Origin: Bacteroidales bacterium
GTDB taxonomy: Bacteria > Bacteroidota > Bacteroidia > Bacteroidales > UBA932
DNA length: 64,000 nt
Assembly (NCBI GenBank): GCA_022647615.1
Contig: JALCKZ010000001.1
Span: 1,662,178 to 1,726,177, forward strand
Direction: 5' to 3'
Every line of letters starts with the position of its first letter. Within the stretch, counting starts at the first letter, position 1. Both the position numbers and the translations under genes were made by a program. A model generated the notes under the pieces. That model did no database searches and had not been told where the DNA came from. It saw only the letters and a program-made list of their open reading frames with translations. This document shows positions 28,051 to 35,814 of this stretch, in pieces.

Positions 28051-30746
28051 AATAGGTAAATTTAAAGTAAGCTATTATGAGGCATTCATTACTTCTTGCA
28101 CTTATTCTATTGTTATGCAGTAGCGTAGCGGCACAGCAGGTAAACATAAGTGGCGCAGTTAGATACAAAGATACCGGAGAACCTGCCGCAGGGAGCAATG
28201 TGTTGTTATTCTCCAAAGACGGCAAGTCTCTGCTCAGTTATTCGTCTGCAAATTCTTCTGGGAATTACAGTGTAAATTATTCTGGTAATCGCGACAGTTT
28301 GCTGCTTAAAATTACAGGATTCAACATAAAAACAGTGGAAAGGAGAATAAAAAATATTTCTCAAAAGATTGATTTCACTGTTTCTGCACAAGCCTTAAAG
28401 CTTGATGATGTGGTGGTTAAGCCCAAGGCGATAACAAGGAGAAGTGATACATTAAGTTACAATGTTTCCGCTTACAGAGATTCTATGGATTTTGCAATTG
28501 CGGATGTGATGAAAAAAATGCCTGGCATTACGGTTAAAAGTTCCGGTGAAGTGCTCTACAACGGCAAGAGCATCAGCAAGTTCTACATAGAAGGCATGGA
28601 TATGATGGGAAGCAAATACGGACTGGCGGTAAATAACATTCCTTCCAAAGATGTTGCCGCCGTGCAAGTTCTGGAGAATCATCAGCCAATAAAATCTATG
28701 AGAGATAAAGTCTTTTCTGATGCTGTGGCTTTGAACCTAAAATTGAGAAACAAGTCAAAAGGAGTGTTTGCATATACATTGACTGGAGGGGGCGGATACA
28801 GGCCTCTAATGTGGAATGCGGGTGCGGTACTAATGCAATTTAAATCTAAGTTCCAGTTCTTTACAACGTATAAAAGTAATAATAGCGGGAGTGATATTTT
28901 ATCTGAAATGTCTTCTCTATATGGAACCAAACAGGAGATTGGTTCTATGATTGATGTACATTTTCCAAGCGCTCCAAATACCGGACTTTCCAGATATATG
29001 GACAATAAAACGCAGGCTATTTCTATTAATTCAATTTTCAAGCTTAGTGAGGAGAAAGACAACACACTAAAGTTTAATCTGAACTATTACCATGATATTC
29101 AAAAGTTTAATTCTTTTTCAAATACGGTTTATTATATTGACGGCAAAGAACCAATTGATATTAAGGAAAATACGCATGCATATTCAGGTACGGACAATAT
29201 AGATTTAAGTTCATCTTTTGTTGCAAACAACTCAAAATCTTATTTTTCCAACAAGTTTGATTTTACTTCACAATGGAATAAAAATCATGGCAGTGTTATT
29301 ACGGGAGGGGATACCTGCCTGCAAAGAATGAGGATGCCTGCATATAAATTGAGAGATAATACTTTTGTTGTTCAATATTTTGGAAATACGCGTTGTGCAT
29401 TTAGTGCAAATCTTTCATATCTTCATTTGCCTTCTATGCTAAGAGTTAGTCCTGTTATATATCCGGAAATCTTTGGAGATGTGTCTTCGTCAGGAAAGAG
29501 TGCTGTGCAAAATACTGGTATTGACTCGTTTAACGCCTCTTCTTCTGCTGAGATAGAGTACAGAGTTGGAAAATTTAGTTTTGGATGTGTGCCTGCAGTG
29601 TCATTACAACATTACAAGATGACAAGCTCTTTATACGAGGATAACGCTGCTGCATCAGGGACTTTATCGGGTCCTTCAGCCCCGGACTCTCTGAATAACA
29701 ATCTAATATCCAAGCGTCTGGACGGTTATTTTACGGGAGATGTTACATATGCAAGGGATGATATCAATATTTCTTTGATGTGCACTGCGGATTTTGCATA
29801 CCTTAAGATTAATGACCGGCAACTGCACAATATTGATAATCAGCATAAATTGATGCTATCTCCAAGTGTTACCGTTAACTATCAGATTTCGCCCGGATAT
29901 AAGGCCTATGCTGGAGCTTCAGCAAATAATTCTATGGGAATGGGAGATTCAAATTATAGCGGCTATATAATGAGTGAATACAGAACGGTCTCAGGAAGTG
30001 AGGGCAAAGTATCCAAAATAAGTAACCAAAACTGTTATATCGGATTGGATTATGCAGATGCAATATCAGAACTATTTTACTCTTTTAAAGCAAGTTGCAG
30101 CCATGCAAAGTATAATCTTATGTATGGAGTAAAATACTATGGTTCTCTCTCTAAAGTGGAGTCCTATGAGATTGATAATAATACCTCTGGCTATACACTT
30201 TCCGGGCAAATAGGTAAAGGCTTTTTAGACGGCAAGGCAAAAATTTCTATTCCTCTCTCTTACTCTGTTAATAATTCACATGTCTTAAGGCAAGGGGAGA
30301 TTATGAAAATACGTACAAGAAGCATTGTTCCTTCAATGGAATTCAATGTAAAAATCTCCAAAGTATTTGGGGCCAAGTACAATATATATTACTTCTGGAA
30401 CAAAAGTTACATTAAAAATAGTTCGTTCAAGATGAATGCAGTCAATTCAATTCATCAATATATGGACTTTGATTTTGTATTTCCAAAAGGCATCAGCTTT
30501 TCCATATCCGGAGAACATTATTTCAATGACGGAATCTCATCCGGCAGCAAAAATATGTTCTTTGCAGATGCCTATTTATCTATAAAAAAAGGAAAATTCG
30601 AGTACATGATTAACTGCCGCAACTTGCTGAATACTAAAAATTTCAAAAGAAGGGTCTTTACAGACATCACAGACTATGAATATAACTACAAGCTCCGTCC
30701 GCTCTCAGTACTTTTTACCGTAAGGTTTTCATTGAGGTAAGGCGGC
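27786..30746 (+). repeat. Segmental duplication, copy 1 (deleted form)
   Basis: Corresponds to 43403-47382 with the 1017-bp internal deletion described for the chimeric gene. The two 887-residue barrel genes inside differ by only a handful of residues. The right boundary is just after the barrel stop codon (GGTAAGGCGGC). Confidence 0.85.
28077..30740 (+). CDS. Carboxypeptidase-regulatory-domain outer-membrane barrel protein 1
   Basis: 887 residues. A signal peptide (1-19, ending SSVAAQ) precedes a CarboxypepD_reg-like beta-sandwich (about 22-100: VNISGAVRYKDTGEPAAGSN). A plug-like region follows at about 110-210 (DVMKKMPGITVKSSGEVLYN, YIEGMDMMGSKYG), then a long C-terminal region of alternating strands ending in LFTVRFSLR, typical of an outer-membrane beta-barrel with terminal aromatic/Arg. 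No TonB box was recognised. Such proteins are often annotated as TonB-dependent receptor-like and commonly adjoin GLPGLI genes, here too. A role as surface receptor or channel for the island's product is inference. Almost identical to the protein at 44713. Confidence 0.85.
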   Translation: MRHSLLLALILLLCSSVAAQQVNISGAVRYKDTGEPAAGSNVLLFSKDGKSLLSYSSANSSGNYSVNYSGNRDSLLLKITGFNIKTVERRIKNISQKIDFTVSAQALKLDDVVVKPKAITRRSDTLSYNVSAYRDSMDFAIADVMKKMPGITVKSSGEVLYNGKSISKFYIEGMDMMGSKYGLAVNNIPSKDVAAVQVLENHQPIKSMRDKVFSDAVALNLKLRNKSKGVFAYTLTGGGGYRPLMWNAGAVLMQFKSKFQFFTTYKSNNSGSDILSEMSSLYGTKQEIGSMIDVHFPSAPNTGLSRYMDNKTQAISINSIFKLSEEKDNTLKFNLNYYHDIQKFNSFSNTVYYIDGKEPIDIKENTHAYSGTDNIDLSSSFVANNSKSYFSNKFDFTSQWNKNHGSVITGGDTCLQRMRMPAYKLRDNTFVVQYFGNTRCAFSANLSYLHLPSMLRVSPVIYPEIFGDVSSSGKSAVQNTGIDSFNASSSAEIEYRVGKFSFGCVPAVSLQHYKMTSSLYEDNAAASGTLSGPSAPDSLNNNLISKRLDGYFTGDVTYARDDINISLMCTADFAYLKINDRQLHNIDNQHKLMLSPSVTVNYQISPGYKAYAGASANNSMGMGDSNYSGYIMSEYRTVSGSEGKVSKISNQNCYIGLDYADAISELFYSFKASCSHAKYNLMYGVKYYGSLSKVESYEIDNNTSGYTLSGQIGKGFLDGKAKISIPLSYSVNNSHVLRQGEIMKIRTRSIVPSMEFNVKISKVFGAKYNIYYFWNKSYIKNSSFKMNAVNSIHQYMDFDFVFPKGISFSISGEHYFNDGISSGSKNMFFADAYLSIKKGKFEYMINCRNLLNTKNFKRRVFTDITDYEYNYKLRPLSVLFTVRFSLR

Positions 30747-30750
30747 TACC

Positions 30751-30831
30751 AAAAACTTTATTGCTCCCAGAAAATAATGACAATTTGGAGACATAGATTT
30801 GTTTTTATGTTGTTCAAATTTGCAAAGGAAA
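30751..30831. repeat. Shared upstream element, copy 2
   Basis: Same AATGACAATTTGGAGACATAG core followed by a diverged TTTGTTTTTATGTTGTTC, here in the gap between the barrel gene and the tail of precursor NP1. It is not obviously in promoter position, so it may be a remnant of rearrangement. Confidence 0.55.
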
Positions 30832-30864
30832 TAGTATGGAGGTAATATTTTAGTTATGAGCCGT

Positions 30865-31089
30865 TTAGTTCTCGTCTGACACAATTACAGTTGTTGTAAT
30901 GTCTCCATATCCATCAATAGTATCACCCTTTGTGCGAACATTTGACATTTTAACATCATCTATTAGTGGTTTGTCTTTCTTGTCAATATAACAGCTGCAT
31001 CTACATATCCACTTGCCACCTTTGATATATTCCTTTTCTTTTTTTGATATTGCACATTTCTCTAATGTAGGTAATTTAAAACTCTTCAT
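30865..31089 (-). CDS. Natural-product precursor peptide NP1 (GG leader, Cys-rich)
   Basis: 74 residues. The leader contains ISKKEKEYIKGG, ending in the double-Gly site used by C39 peptidases and typical of GG-Bacteroidales precursors (TIGR04149 type, from memory). The core starts KWICRCSCYIDKKDKP and has the CxCxC arrangement shared with NP2-NP4, then a polar Asp/Thr-rich tail. It is the only precursor on the minus strand, and has its own copy of the 27-bp box upstream on that strand (31134-31160). It is presumably modified by the island's radical SAM maturase and exported by the C39 ABC transporter. The product's chemistry is unknown. Confidence 0.82.
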   Translation of the reverse strand: MKSFKLPTLEKCAISKKEKEYIKGGKWICRCSCYIDKKDKPLIDDVKMSNVRTKGDTIDGYGDITTTVIVSDEN

Positions 31090-31133
31090 ATTTTTATAAT
31101 AATTACTTTTATAAAAATAAGACGAATAAACCT

Positions 31134-31160
31134 TTATGTAGTATCATGAGTTTATCAAGA
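31134..31160 (-). promoter_or_regulatory. Conserved 27-bp box upstream of NP1
   Basis: Read on the minus strand it contains TTGATAAACTCATGATACTA. It matches three other boxes at 33197, 35740 and 49749. A TTATTTTT that could be a weak -7 element follows 13 bp after it, as in the other copies. Confidence 0.6.
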
Positions 31161-31180
31161 TTTTATAAGTCTTATAAAAT
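31160..31180. promoter_or_regulatory. 21-bp perfect palindrome upstream of kinase 2
   Basis: ATTTTATAAG and CTTATAAAAT flank a single T. It lies 36 bp before the kinase 2 start and abuts the NP1 box, so it could be an operator for either gene. Confidence 0.45.
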
Positions 31181-31215
31181 TATTAAATTAGCGTAATATT
31201 AATTCAAATTTATTT

Positions 31216-32532
31216 GTGGGAAAATTTATAAAATATTTATCATTTGCAGCAATACTTTCTATTGTACCCTTACAAGTAATATGGTTATTTACTAATTACA
31301 AGTCCTATGAAAAAAGTTTGTACTATGATTTTGAGTTGTGTTTAAGAGAGTCTCTTGATATTGAATTAACCAATAGAATTAATTCAATGAAAGGGCATGA
31401 CGCACTGGCTATAGGAGTGTCTGACGATGAACGTGTGGTTTCCACTGACGATTATTCTGTTTATAATGATTTTGTTTCTAAAGAATATCATAGACCGATT
31501 GTGCTTGAGAATGTAAAAAAAATCTTGGAGGAGAAATTACATTCCAGGGGTGTAGATAAGCCTTTAATTAAGTTGGGAATTTTCAGCACAGACAGCTCGT
31601 TATACGCAAAAAAAATAAATTATTTCGCAAACAAGAATGCAGGTTTTGCTAAAAAGTTTTATTCTCAGATAATTCCACTATATGCAGATTATTCATATGG
31701 GGTGCAAGCTGTTTTTCATAATCCTTATTATGTTGTAATAAGAAAAATGTTTTGGCTATTGCTTTTTTCAATGATTGTTATGCTATTTGTCATTATTTGT
31801 TTGATTCTGCAAATTAGGATAATTATAAAGCAAAGTGTTATTTCTAAAATGAGACAAGACCATACGTATGCTATTGTGCATGATATGAAAACCCCGTTAA
31901 CAGCAATAATGCTGGCAGGAAAAACAATGAATATACTTTATGATAATAATAAAATTCCGCCAAAACATTATTTGGACAATATTTGCAATGAATCTGAAAA
32001 TTTAAAAAGGCAGTGTGACAAAATATTGACTATAGCAAAGCTGAACAGTAAGAAAATAGCATTTAATTTTTCAGAGGTAAATGTCTTTAACCTCTTTTTG
32101 GAAATTGCTGATAAGTATTCATTTATTAAGATAAAGAAGATATTATTTGAGTATGATGTGAAAGCTGTTAAAGTGATTACAGATATTGATTATTTATCTG
32201 AGATGATCATAAATTTAATTGATAACTCAATAAAATATTCTGGTGAATCGGTAAAAATAATATTAGCTTCTTGTCAGAATGCAAATAATATAGAAATTTC
32301 TGTAACCGATAACGGCTTAGGTATCCCACATGATAAGAAATGTGTTTTGTATAAACAGTTTGAAAGGGGGGATAACGCCACAGGGAAAAGTGGGTATGGG
32401 CTTGGTCTTCACTATGTTTACATTGTAATGAAAGCCTTGGGCGGAAGTATGAAAATTGAAAGTGAATTGAAAAAATACACTAAGATTATCCTTGCTTTTC
32501 CTCAACGGAAAGCATATAACCCTCACCCCTAA
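31216..32532 (+). CDS. Membrane sensor histidine kinase (system 2)
   Basis: 438 residues from a GTG. The N-terminus GKFIKYLSFAAILSIVPLQV aligns with that of kinase 1, which supports this start. Two membrane segments bracket a periplasmic sensor of about 150 residues. The HisKA box has His222 in IVHDMKTPLTA, then N-box NLIDNSIKYS, DNGLGIPHDK and GKSGYGLGLHY. The gene is AT-rich compared with kinase 1. Its 3' end overlaps the 3' end of the convergent regulator gene by 47 bp, an unusual arrangement for a cognate pair. It is divergent from precursor NP1, which suggests it controls product synthesis, possibly by sensing the product. Confidence 0.9.
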   Translation: MGKFIKYLSFAAILSIVPLQVIWLFTNYKSYEKSLYYDFELCLRESLDIELTNRINSMKGHDALAIGVSDDERVVSTDDYSVYNDFVSKEYHRPIVLENVKKILEEKLHSRGVDKPLIKLGIFSTDSSLYAKKINYFANKNAGFAKKFYSQIIPLYADYSYGVQAVFHNPYYVVIRKMFWLLLFSMIVMLFVIICLILQIRIIIKQSVISKMRQDHTYAIVHDMKTPLTAIMLAGKTMNILYDNNKIPPKHYLDNICNESENLKRQCDKILTIAKLNSKKIAFNFSEVNVFNLFLEIADKYSFIKIKKILFEYDVKAVKVITDIDYLSEMIINLIDNSIKYSGESVKIILASCQNANNIEISVTDNGLGIPHDKKCVLYKQFERGDNATGKSGYGLGLHYVYIVMKALGGSMKIESELKKYTKIILAFPQRKAYNPHP

Positions 32533-33160
32533 TGTTTTCTATCTTGACAGTGTCGTCATTATTAAAATATTTCCTAATGGCAAATATCCTTGTATCTAGA
32601 TTATGATATGAACCTTCATCATCGCGATTCCATAATGTTTCTGTGATGTTGGTCCGTTTAACTACATTTCCAATATTCCTACAAAGCATCTCTAAAATCT
32701 TAGATTCAGTATGTGTTATTGCTTGTTCGTTTGTTTCATACCTGATTAGATTAAGTGGCGGAATGAATACGTATTTGCCTATTAAATATTTATCCTTATA
32801 TCCATATCCCCTTGACTGAAGGATTGATCTGATATTCATGTTAAGTTGTATTGCATCAAAAGGTTTTTTAATATATGCATCTGCACCAATTTGATGTGTC
32901 AAATCCATTCTGCCTGTTAACACAATAATGGGGGTGTTATTTCCTCGTTCTCTTATTAAGTCAATCATTTTGTTCCCATCCATTTCAGGCATATCAATAT
33001 CTGTTGCAATGATGTCAGGCCTTGCTCCCTTTACTAAAGATAGTCCATCTTTTCCATTGTATGCGCAAATTACTTCATAGTCACCGTACAAATCTTCTAA
33101 TGAAGCCTTAATTGTTCGGCACAATGAAATGCTATCCTCAACTAACAGTAATTTAATCAT
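32486..33160 (-). CDS. OmpR-type response regulator (system 2)
   Basis: 224 residues. Receiver: VEDS at 7-10, phosphoacceptor Asp54 in IIATDIDMPEMDG, and Lys in YIKKPF. Winged-helix C-terminus: HTESKILEMLCRNIGNVVKR, LDTRIFAIRKYFNN and ENIRGEGYML. It is convergent with kinase 2, with overlapping ends, and divergent from NP2. Its own upstream gap carries one of the 27-bp boxes, oriented towards NP2. That makes this protein the most economical candidate for the factor binding those boxes. Confidence 0.9.
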   Translation of the reverse strand: MIKLLLVEDSISLCRTIKASLEDLYGDYEVICAYNGKDGLSLVKGARPDIIATDIDMPEMDGNKMIDLIRERGNNTPIIVLTGRMDLTHQIGADAYIKKPFDAIQLNMNIRSILQSRGYGYKDKYLIGKYVFIPPLNLIRYETNEQAITHTESKILEMLCRNIGNVVKRTNITETLWNRDDEGSYHNLDTRIFAIRKYFNNDDTVKIENIRGEGYMLSVEEKQG

Positions 33161-33196
33161 ATTTACAAATTTTACTCACCAATCAAAGTTAATAAA

Positions 33197-33244
33197 TTTT
33201 GATAGATTCATGATAATACATCCTAAAATTGAGTTCTAAATTTG
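33197..33244 (+). promoter_or_regulatory. 27-bp box plus -7 element upstream of NP2
   Basis: The box spans 33197-33223 (core TTGATAGATTCATGATAATA). TAAATTTG at 33237-33244 follows 13 bp later and fits the -7 consensus. There is no -33 TTTG at normal spacing. This, together with the box position, suggests an activator-dependent promoter. Confidence 0.65.
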
Positions 33245-33339
33245 TAAAAAAAGAAACCATAAATTGTTAAAAACAAAAAGATTATAGTAAAGATTATTTG
33301 CTCATTGGATCATGCTGAGCAAGTTTGTCTAACTATCAG

Positions 33340-33375
33340 GTAAGCAATATAGCAGATGCCGAAAAGCTAAAATAG
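33340..33375 (+). pseudogene. Remnant of a pseudo-rSAM gene 3' end
   Basis: In frame this reads VSNIADAEKLK and stop, matching CDIVEAEKLK and stop at the end of the pseudo-rSAM gene (38231). The 28 bp at 33358-33385 match 38214-38241 at all but one position and extend past the stop codon. NP2 begins 31 bp after this stop and NP3 begins 29 bp after the full gene's stop, so NP2 once had the same upstream neighbour. Confidence 0.6.
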
Positions 33376-33406
33376 AGTAGGCAAACAATTAATATATATA
33401 ATTATT

Positions 33407-33649
33407 ATGCATTCATTAAAGCTTAATTCACAAGAACGAATGTCTCTGTCAAAAAAAGAGATGAATCTTTTAAATGGCGGCAACAGAATATGCTCCTGTA
33501 GCTGTTATTACGCTAATAATGAGGGGTCATCTATTGATGACAACATGTCAGCAAATGCCGTGAATACAGATCCAGATAAGAATCAGTCTAAAAATGGTGA
33601 TAACTCGCATACTGTGGTTGTTTGTACACCCACAACTAAAAGATCATAA
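33407..33649 (+). CDS. Natural-product precursor peptide NP2 (GG leader, Cys-rich)
   Basis: 80 residues. The leader has LSKKEMNLLNGG with the GG processing site. The core starts NRICSCSCYYANNEGSSIDD, again with CxCxC, and continues into an Asn/Asp/Lys-rich tail with one more Cys near the C-terminus. NP1 and NP2 share the CSCY plus downstream DD pattern and form a pair distinct from NP3 and NP4. It is followed by two GLPGLI genes on the same strand, and preceded by the 27-bp box and a pseudo-rSAM remnant. Confidence 0.82.
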   Translation: MHSLKLNSQERMSLSKKEMNLLNGGNRICSCSCYYANNEGSSIDDNMSANAVNTDPDKNQSKNGDNSHTVVVCTPTTKRS

Positions 33650-33721
33650 CCTAAATTATAAGTATTCAAATAAGTATATATGTTGAAAATAATATCATAT
33701 TAGCTAGATATAAGAATAATT

Positions 33722-34660
33722 ATGATAAGAAAATTTTCTATGCTTATTACTTTGTTGCTATCAACACTGCCATGTCTTGCACAACTATATCATACGTATC
33801 CAAGAGACGTAGCAAGCAAAAAGGTAATAGGCAAATATGATTTGTCTGTAGTGTACAAATTTAGTTACGAGCAAGATACAATTTCTAAGGTTAAGATGTT
33901 TGACATAGAAAAGCTAGAAGTTGGAAATTCCTTTTCACGATATTTTAGCCGAGATGCGGATATTGTAGATTCTTTAATGTACAAAAACCGTTTATTCCCC
34001 GTTAAAAATAAGGTTGGGGCAGACCATTATGAGTATAGTATGAATAGACAACCATATGAAAAAGAGAGATATTCAGATATATACATGAACTATCCATCCA
34101 AGGGAACTCTTCTTTCAAGGGTTGCAATTGTTAATACAGAATATGAATACTGTGAGCCTGTGAATGCATTTGTATGGCAGTATTCAGATTCAGTAGCAAA
34201 CGTATTAGGCTATAACTGTAAGATAGCATTCACATCTTTTAGAGGTCGCAATTATAAAGTCTATTACACAGAGGAGATTCCAGTAAGCTACGGCCCTTGG
34301 AAATTTTATGGATTGCCCGGATTAATAATGAAAGTAGAGGAGAAAAGTGATACGTTTATTTGGGAAGCTATAGGCGTATCACAAAAAGATGGAGATATCT
34401 ACATTTTTGACCCATCCGTAGGGCGTACCATGCCAAGTGTTCCGTATATGAAAATTAAAAAAACGACACGTGCAATTGTTCAAAAACTTGAGAAATTGGA
34501 GTGGCAAGACCCGCTTTATTTGCTTCAACTCCACGGCAAACATATTCAGGGGTATATGACACAAAATCCTCATACAAAAGAGTTTAAAATGGGAGATATA
34601 AAAGATATAAATCCATCAGGATTTATGGATCCTTATGTTCCGCCATTGGAGTTAGAGTAA
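33722..34660 (+). CDS. GLPGLI family protein 2
   Basis: 312 residues with signal peptide MIRKFSMLITLLLSTLPCLA. The hallmark segment is SYGPWKFYGLPGLIMKVEEK (about residues 191-210), preceded by FRGRNYKVYYTEEIP. It begins 73 bp after NP2 and is followed by another GLPGLI gene 25 bp after its stop, so NP2 and the two GLPGLI genes likely form a unit. It belongs to the subgroup sharing an N-terminal RDVASKKVIGKYDLSV stretch with GLPGLI 3, 6, 7 and 8. Confidence 0.9.
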   Translation: MIRKFSMLITLLLSTLPCLAQLYHTYPRDVASKKVIGKYDLSVVYKFSYEQDTISKVKMFDIEKLEVGNSFSRYFSRDADIVDSLMYKNRLFPVKNKVGADHYEYSMNRQPYEKERYSDIYMNYPSKGTLLSRVAIVNTEYEYCEPVNAFVWQYSDSVANVLGYNCKIAFTSFRGRNYKVYYTEEIPVSYGPWKFYGLPGLIMKVEEKSDTFIWEAIGVSQKDGDIYIFDPSVGRTMPSVPYMKIKKTTRAIVQKLEKLEWQDPLYLLQLHGKHIQGYMTQNPHTKEFKMGDIKDINPSGFMDPYVPPLELE

Positions 34661-34685
34661 ATTAATTAGCGGAGGTTATTCAACT

Positions 34686-35657
34686 ATGAAAAAAATCAAA
34701 CTATTGGTGTTGTTCTTTTTTATATTCACTCCAATAATAGCAATTGGACAAATTCACACTAGAGGATTGTTCGGCGTCTATCACAGAGATGCGGCTGTGA
34801 AAAAGGTGATTGGAAAGTATAATTTTTCAGTTACTTACAAGTTCACGTATGCGATTGACACTGTAACAAAACATAAATATTTTGATATGCATAATTTGGA
34901 GGTAGGAGATACTTTTTCCAGATACTATAGTACTAATGCGGACAAGGTAGATTCCATTCTTCTAAAGGAGCGGGAGTATACTAAAACACATCCCCATGCG
35001 TCAAAGTATGGTGAGCGTGGTGAGTATATAAACAGGTTTGATCATTCTGGGTGGATGCAGCCGTCTGAATTGGAGAGACAGGAAATGTTTTATCAGAACT
35101 ATCAGCAGAAAGGTGTTGTAACATGCAGGATACTAATTTGCAGGGTGGATTATGAATATACGGAGCCTCTGGGAGATTTCCACTGGAAGATAGCAGACAG
35201 CAGTTCGTCCATTAAAGTTCTTGGGTATGGCTGTCAAGTTGCAACAGGCAATTTTAGAGGCAGAAACTATAAAGTATATTTTACAGAGGAAATTCCGGTA
35301 ACGTGCGGACCATGGAAGTTTAATGGTTTGCCTGGATTGATATTAAGAGTGGAGGAGTCAAGCGGACTGTTCAAATGGGAGGCGGTAGGTATAAGTCAGA
35401 AACCTGGTGACATCTATATACATGATCCAAAGGCTTTTCCTTCAAAGAAATCATTGCTAGTAGTCAAAAAGGTTAGCAGAAAACAAGTTATGAGTATGCA
35501 AAAGATTGAATGGGAGGACCCTATGGGATTAATGAAGATGCATGATCCAAGTACGAATTATTATCGTGTGGACCTTAAGACTAATTCTATATTGAACGAA
35601 AAGGAAACAGCATTAGAGAGAGCAAAATATTACATACCTCGTTTGGAACTAGAATAA
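34686..35657 (+). CDS. GLPGLI family protein 3
   Basis: 323 residues, signal peptide ending AIGQ, mature start IHTRGLFGVYHRDAAVKKVI. The hallmark segment is CGPWKFNGLPGLILRVEESS. The mature part is nearly identical to GLPGLI 6 at 48693, including a terminator and upstream box beyond the stop codon, so a block of about 1.08 kb was duplicated. This copy has an intact signal peptide and is probably the functional one. Its transcript ends at the hairpin 35669-35701. Confidence 0.9.
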   Translation: MKKIKLLVLFFFIFTPIIAIGQIHTRGLFGVYHRDAAVKKVIGKYNFSVTYKFTYAIDTVTKHKYFDMHNLEVGDTFSRYYSTNADKVDSILLKEREYTKTHPHASKYGERGEYINRFDHSGWMQPSELERQEMFYQNYQQKGVVTCRILICRVDYEYTEPLGDFHWKIADSSSSIKVLGYGCQVATGNFRGRNYKVYFTEEIPVTCGPWKFNGLPGLILRVEESSGLFKWEAVGISQKPGDIYIHDPKAFPSKKSLLVVKKVSRKQVMSMQKIEWEDPMGLMKMHDPSTNYYRVDLKTNSILNEKETALERAKYYIPRLELE

Positions 35658-35668
35658 ATGTTTTTTAG

Positions 35669-35701
35669 TGCCTGTTTGCCTATACAGCAAACAGGCATTT
35701 T
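35669..35701 (+). terminator. Intrinsic terminator after GLPGLI 3
   Basis: TGCCTGTTTG (35669-35678) pairs with CAAACAGGCA (35688-35697), 9-nt loop, then TTTTC. A near copy is at 49678. Confidence 0.75.
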
Positions 35702-35739
35702 CGCCAGAACTTTGATTATCAATTTTGCTAAGTGCAAGA

Positions 35740-35787
35740 TTTTGATAGATTCATGATGATACATCCTATGATTCAGTTTTAAATTTG
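35740..35787 (+). promoter_or_regulatory. 27-bp box plus -7 element upstream of the radical SAM gene
   Basis: The box spans 35740-35766 (core TTGATAGATTCATGATGATA), and TAAATTTG follows at 35780-35787 at the same 13-bp spacing as at 33197. The rSAM ATG is 28 bp after the -7 element. Confidence 0.65.
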
Positions 35788-35814
35788 CCTTATTGAGTTT
35801 GTAAATCATTAGTA

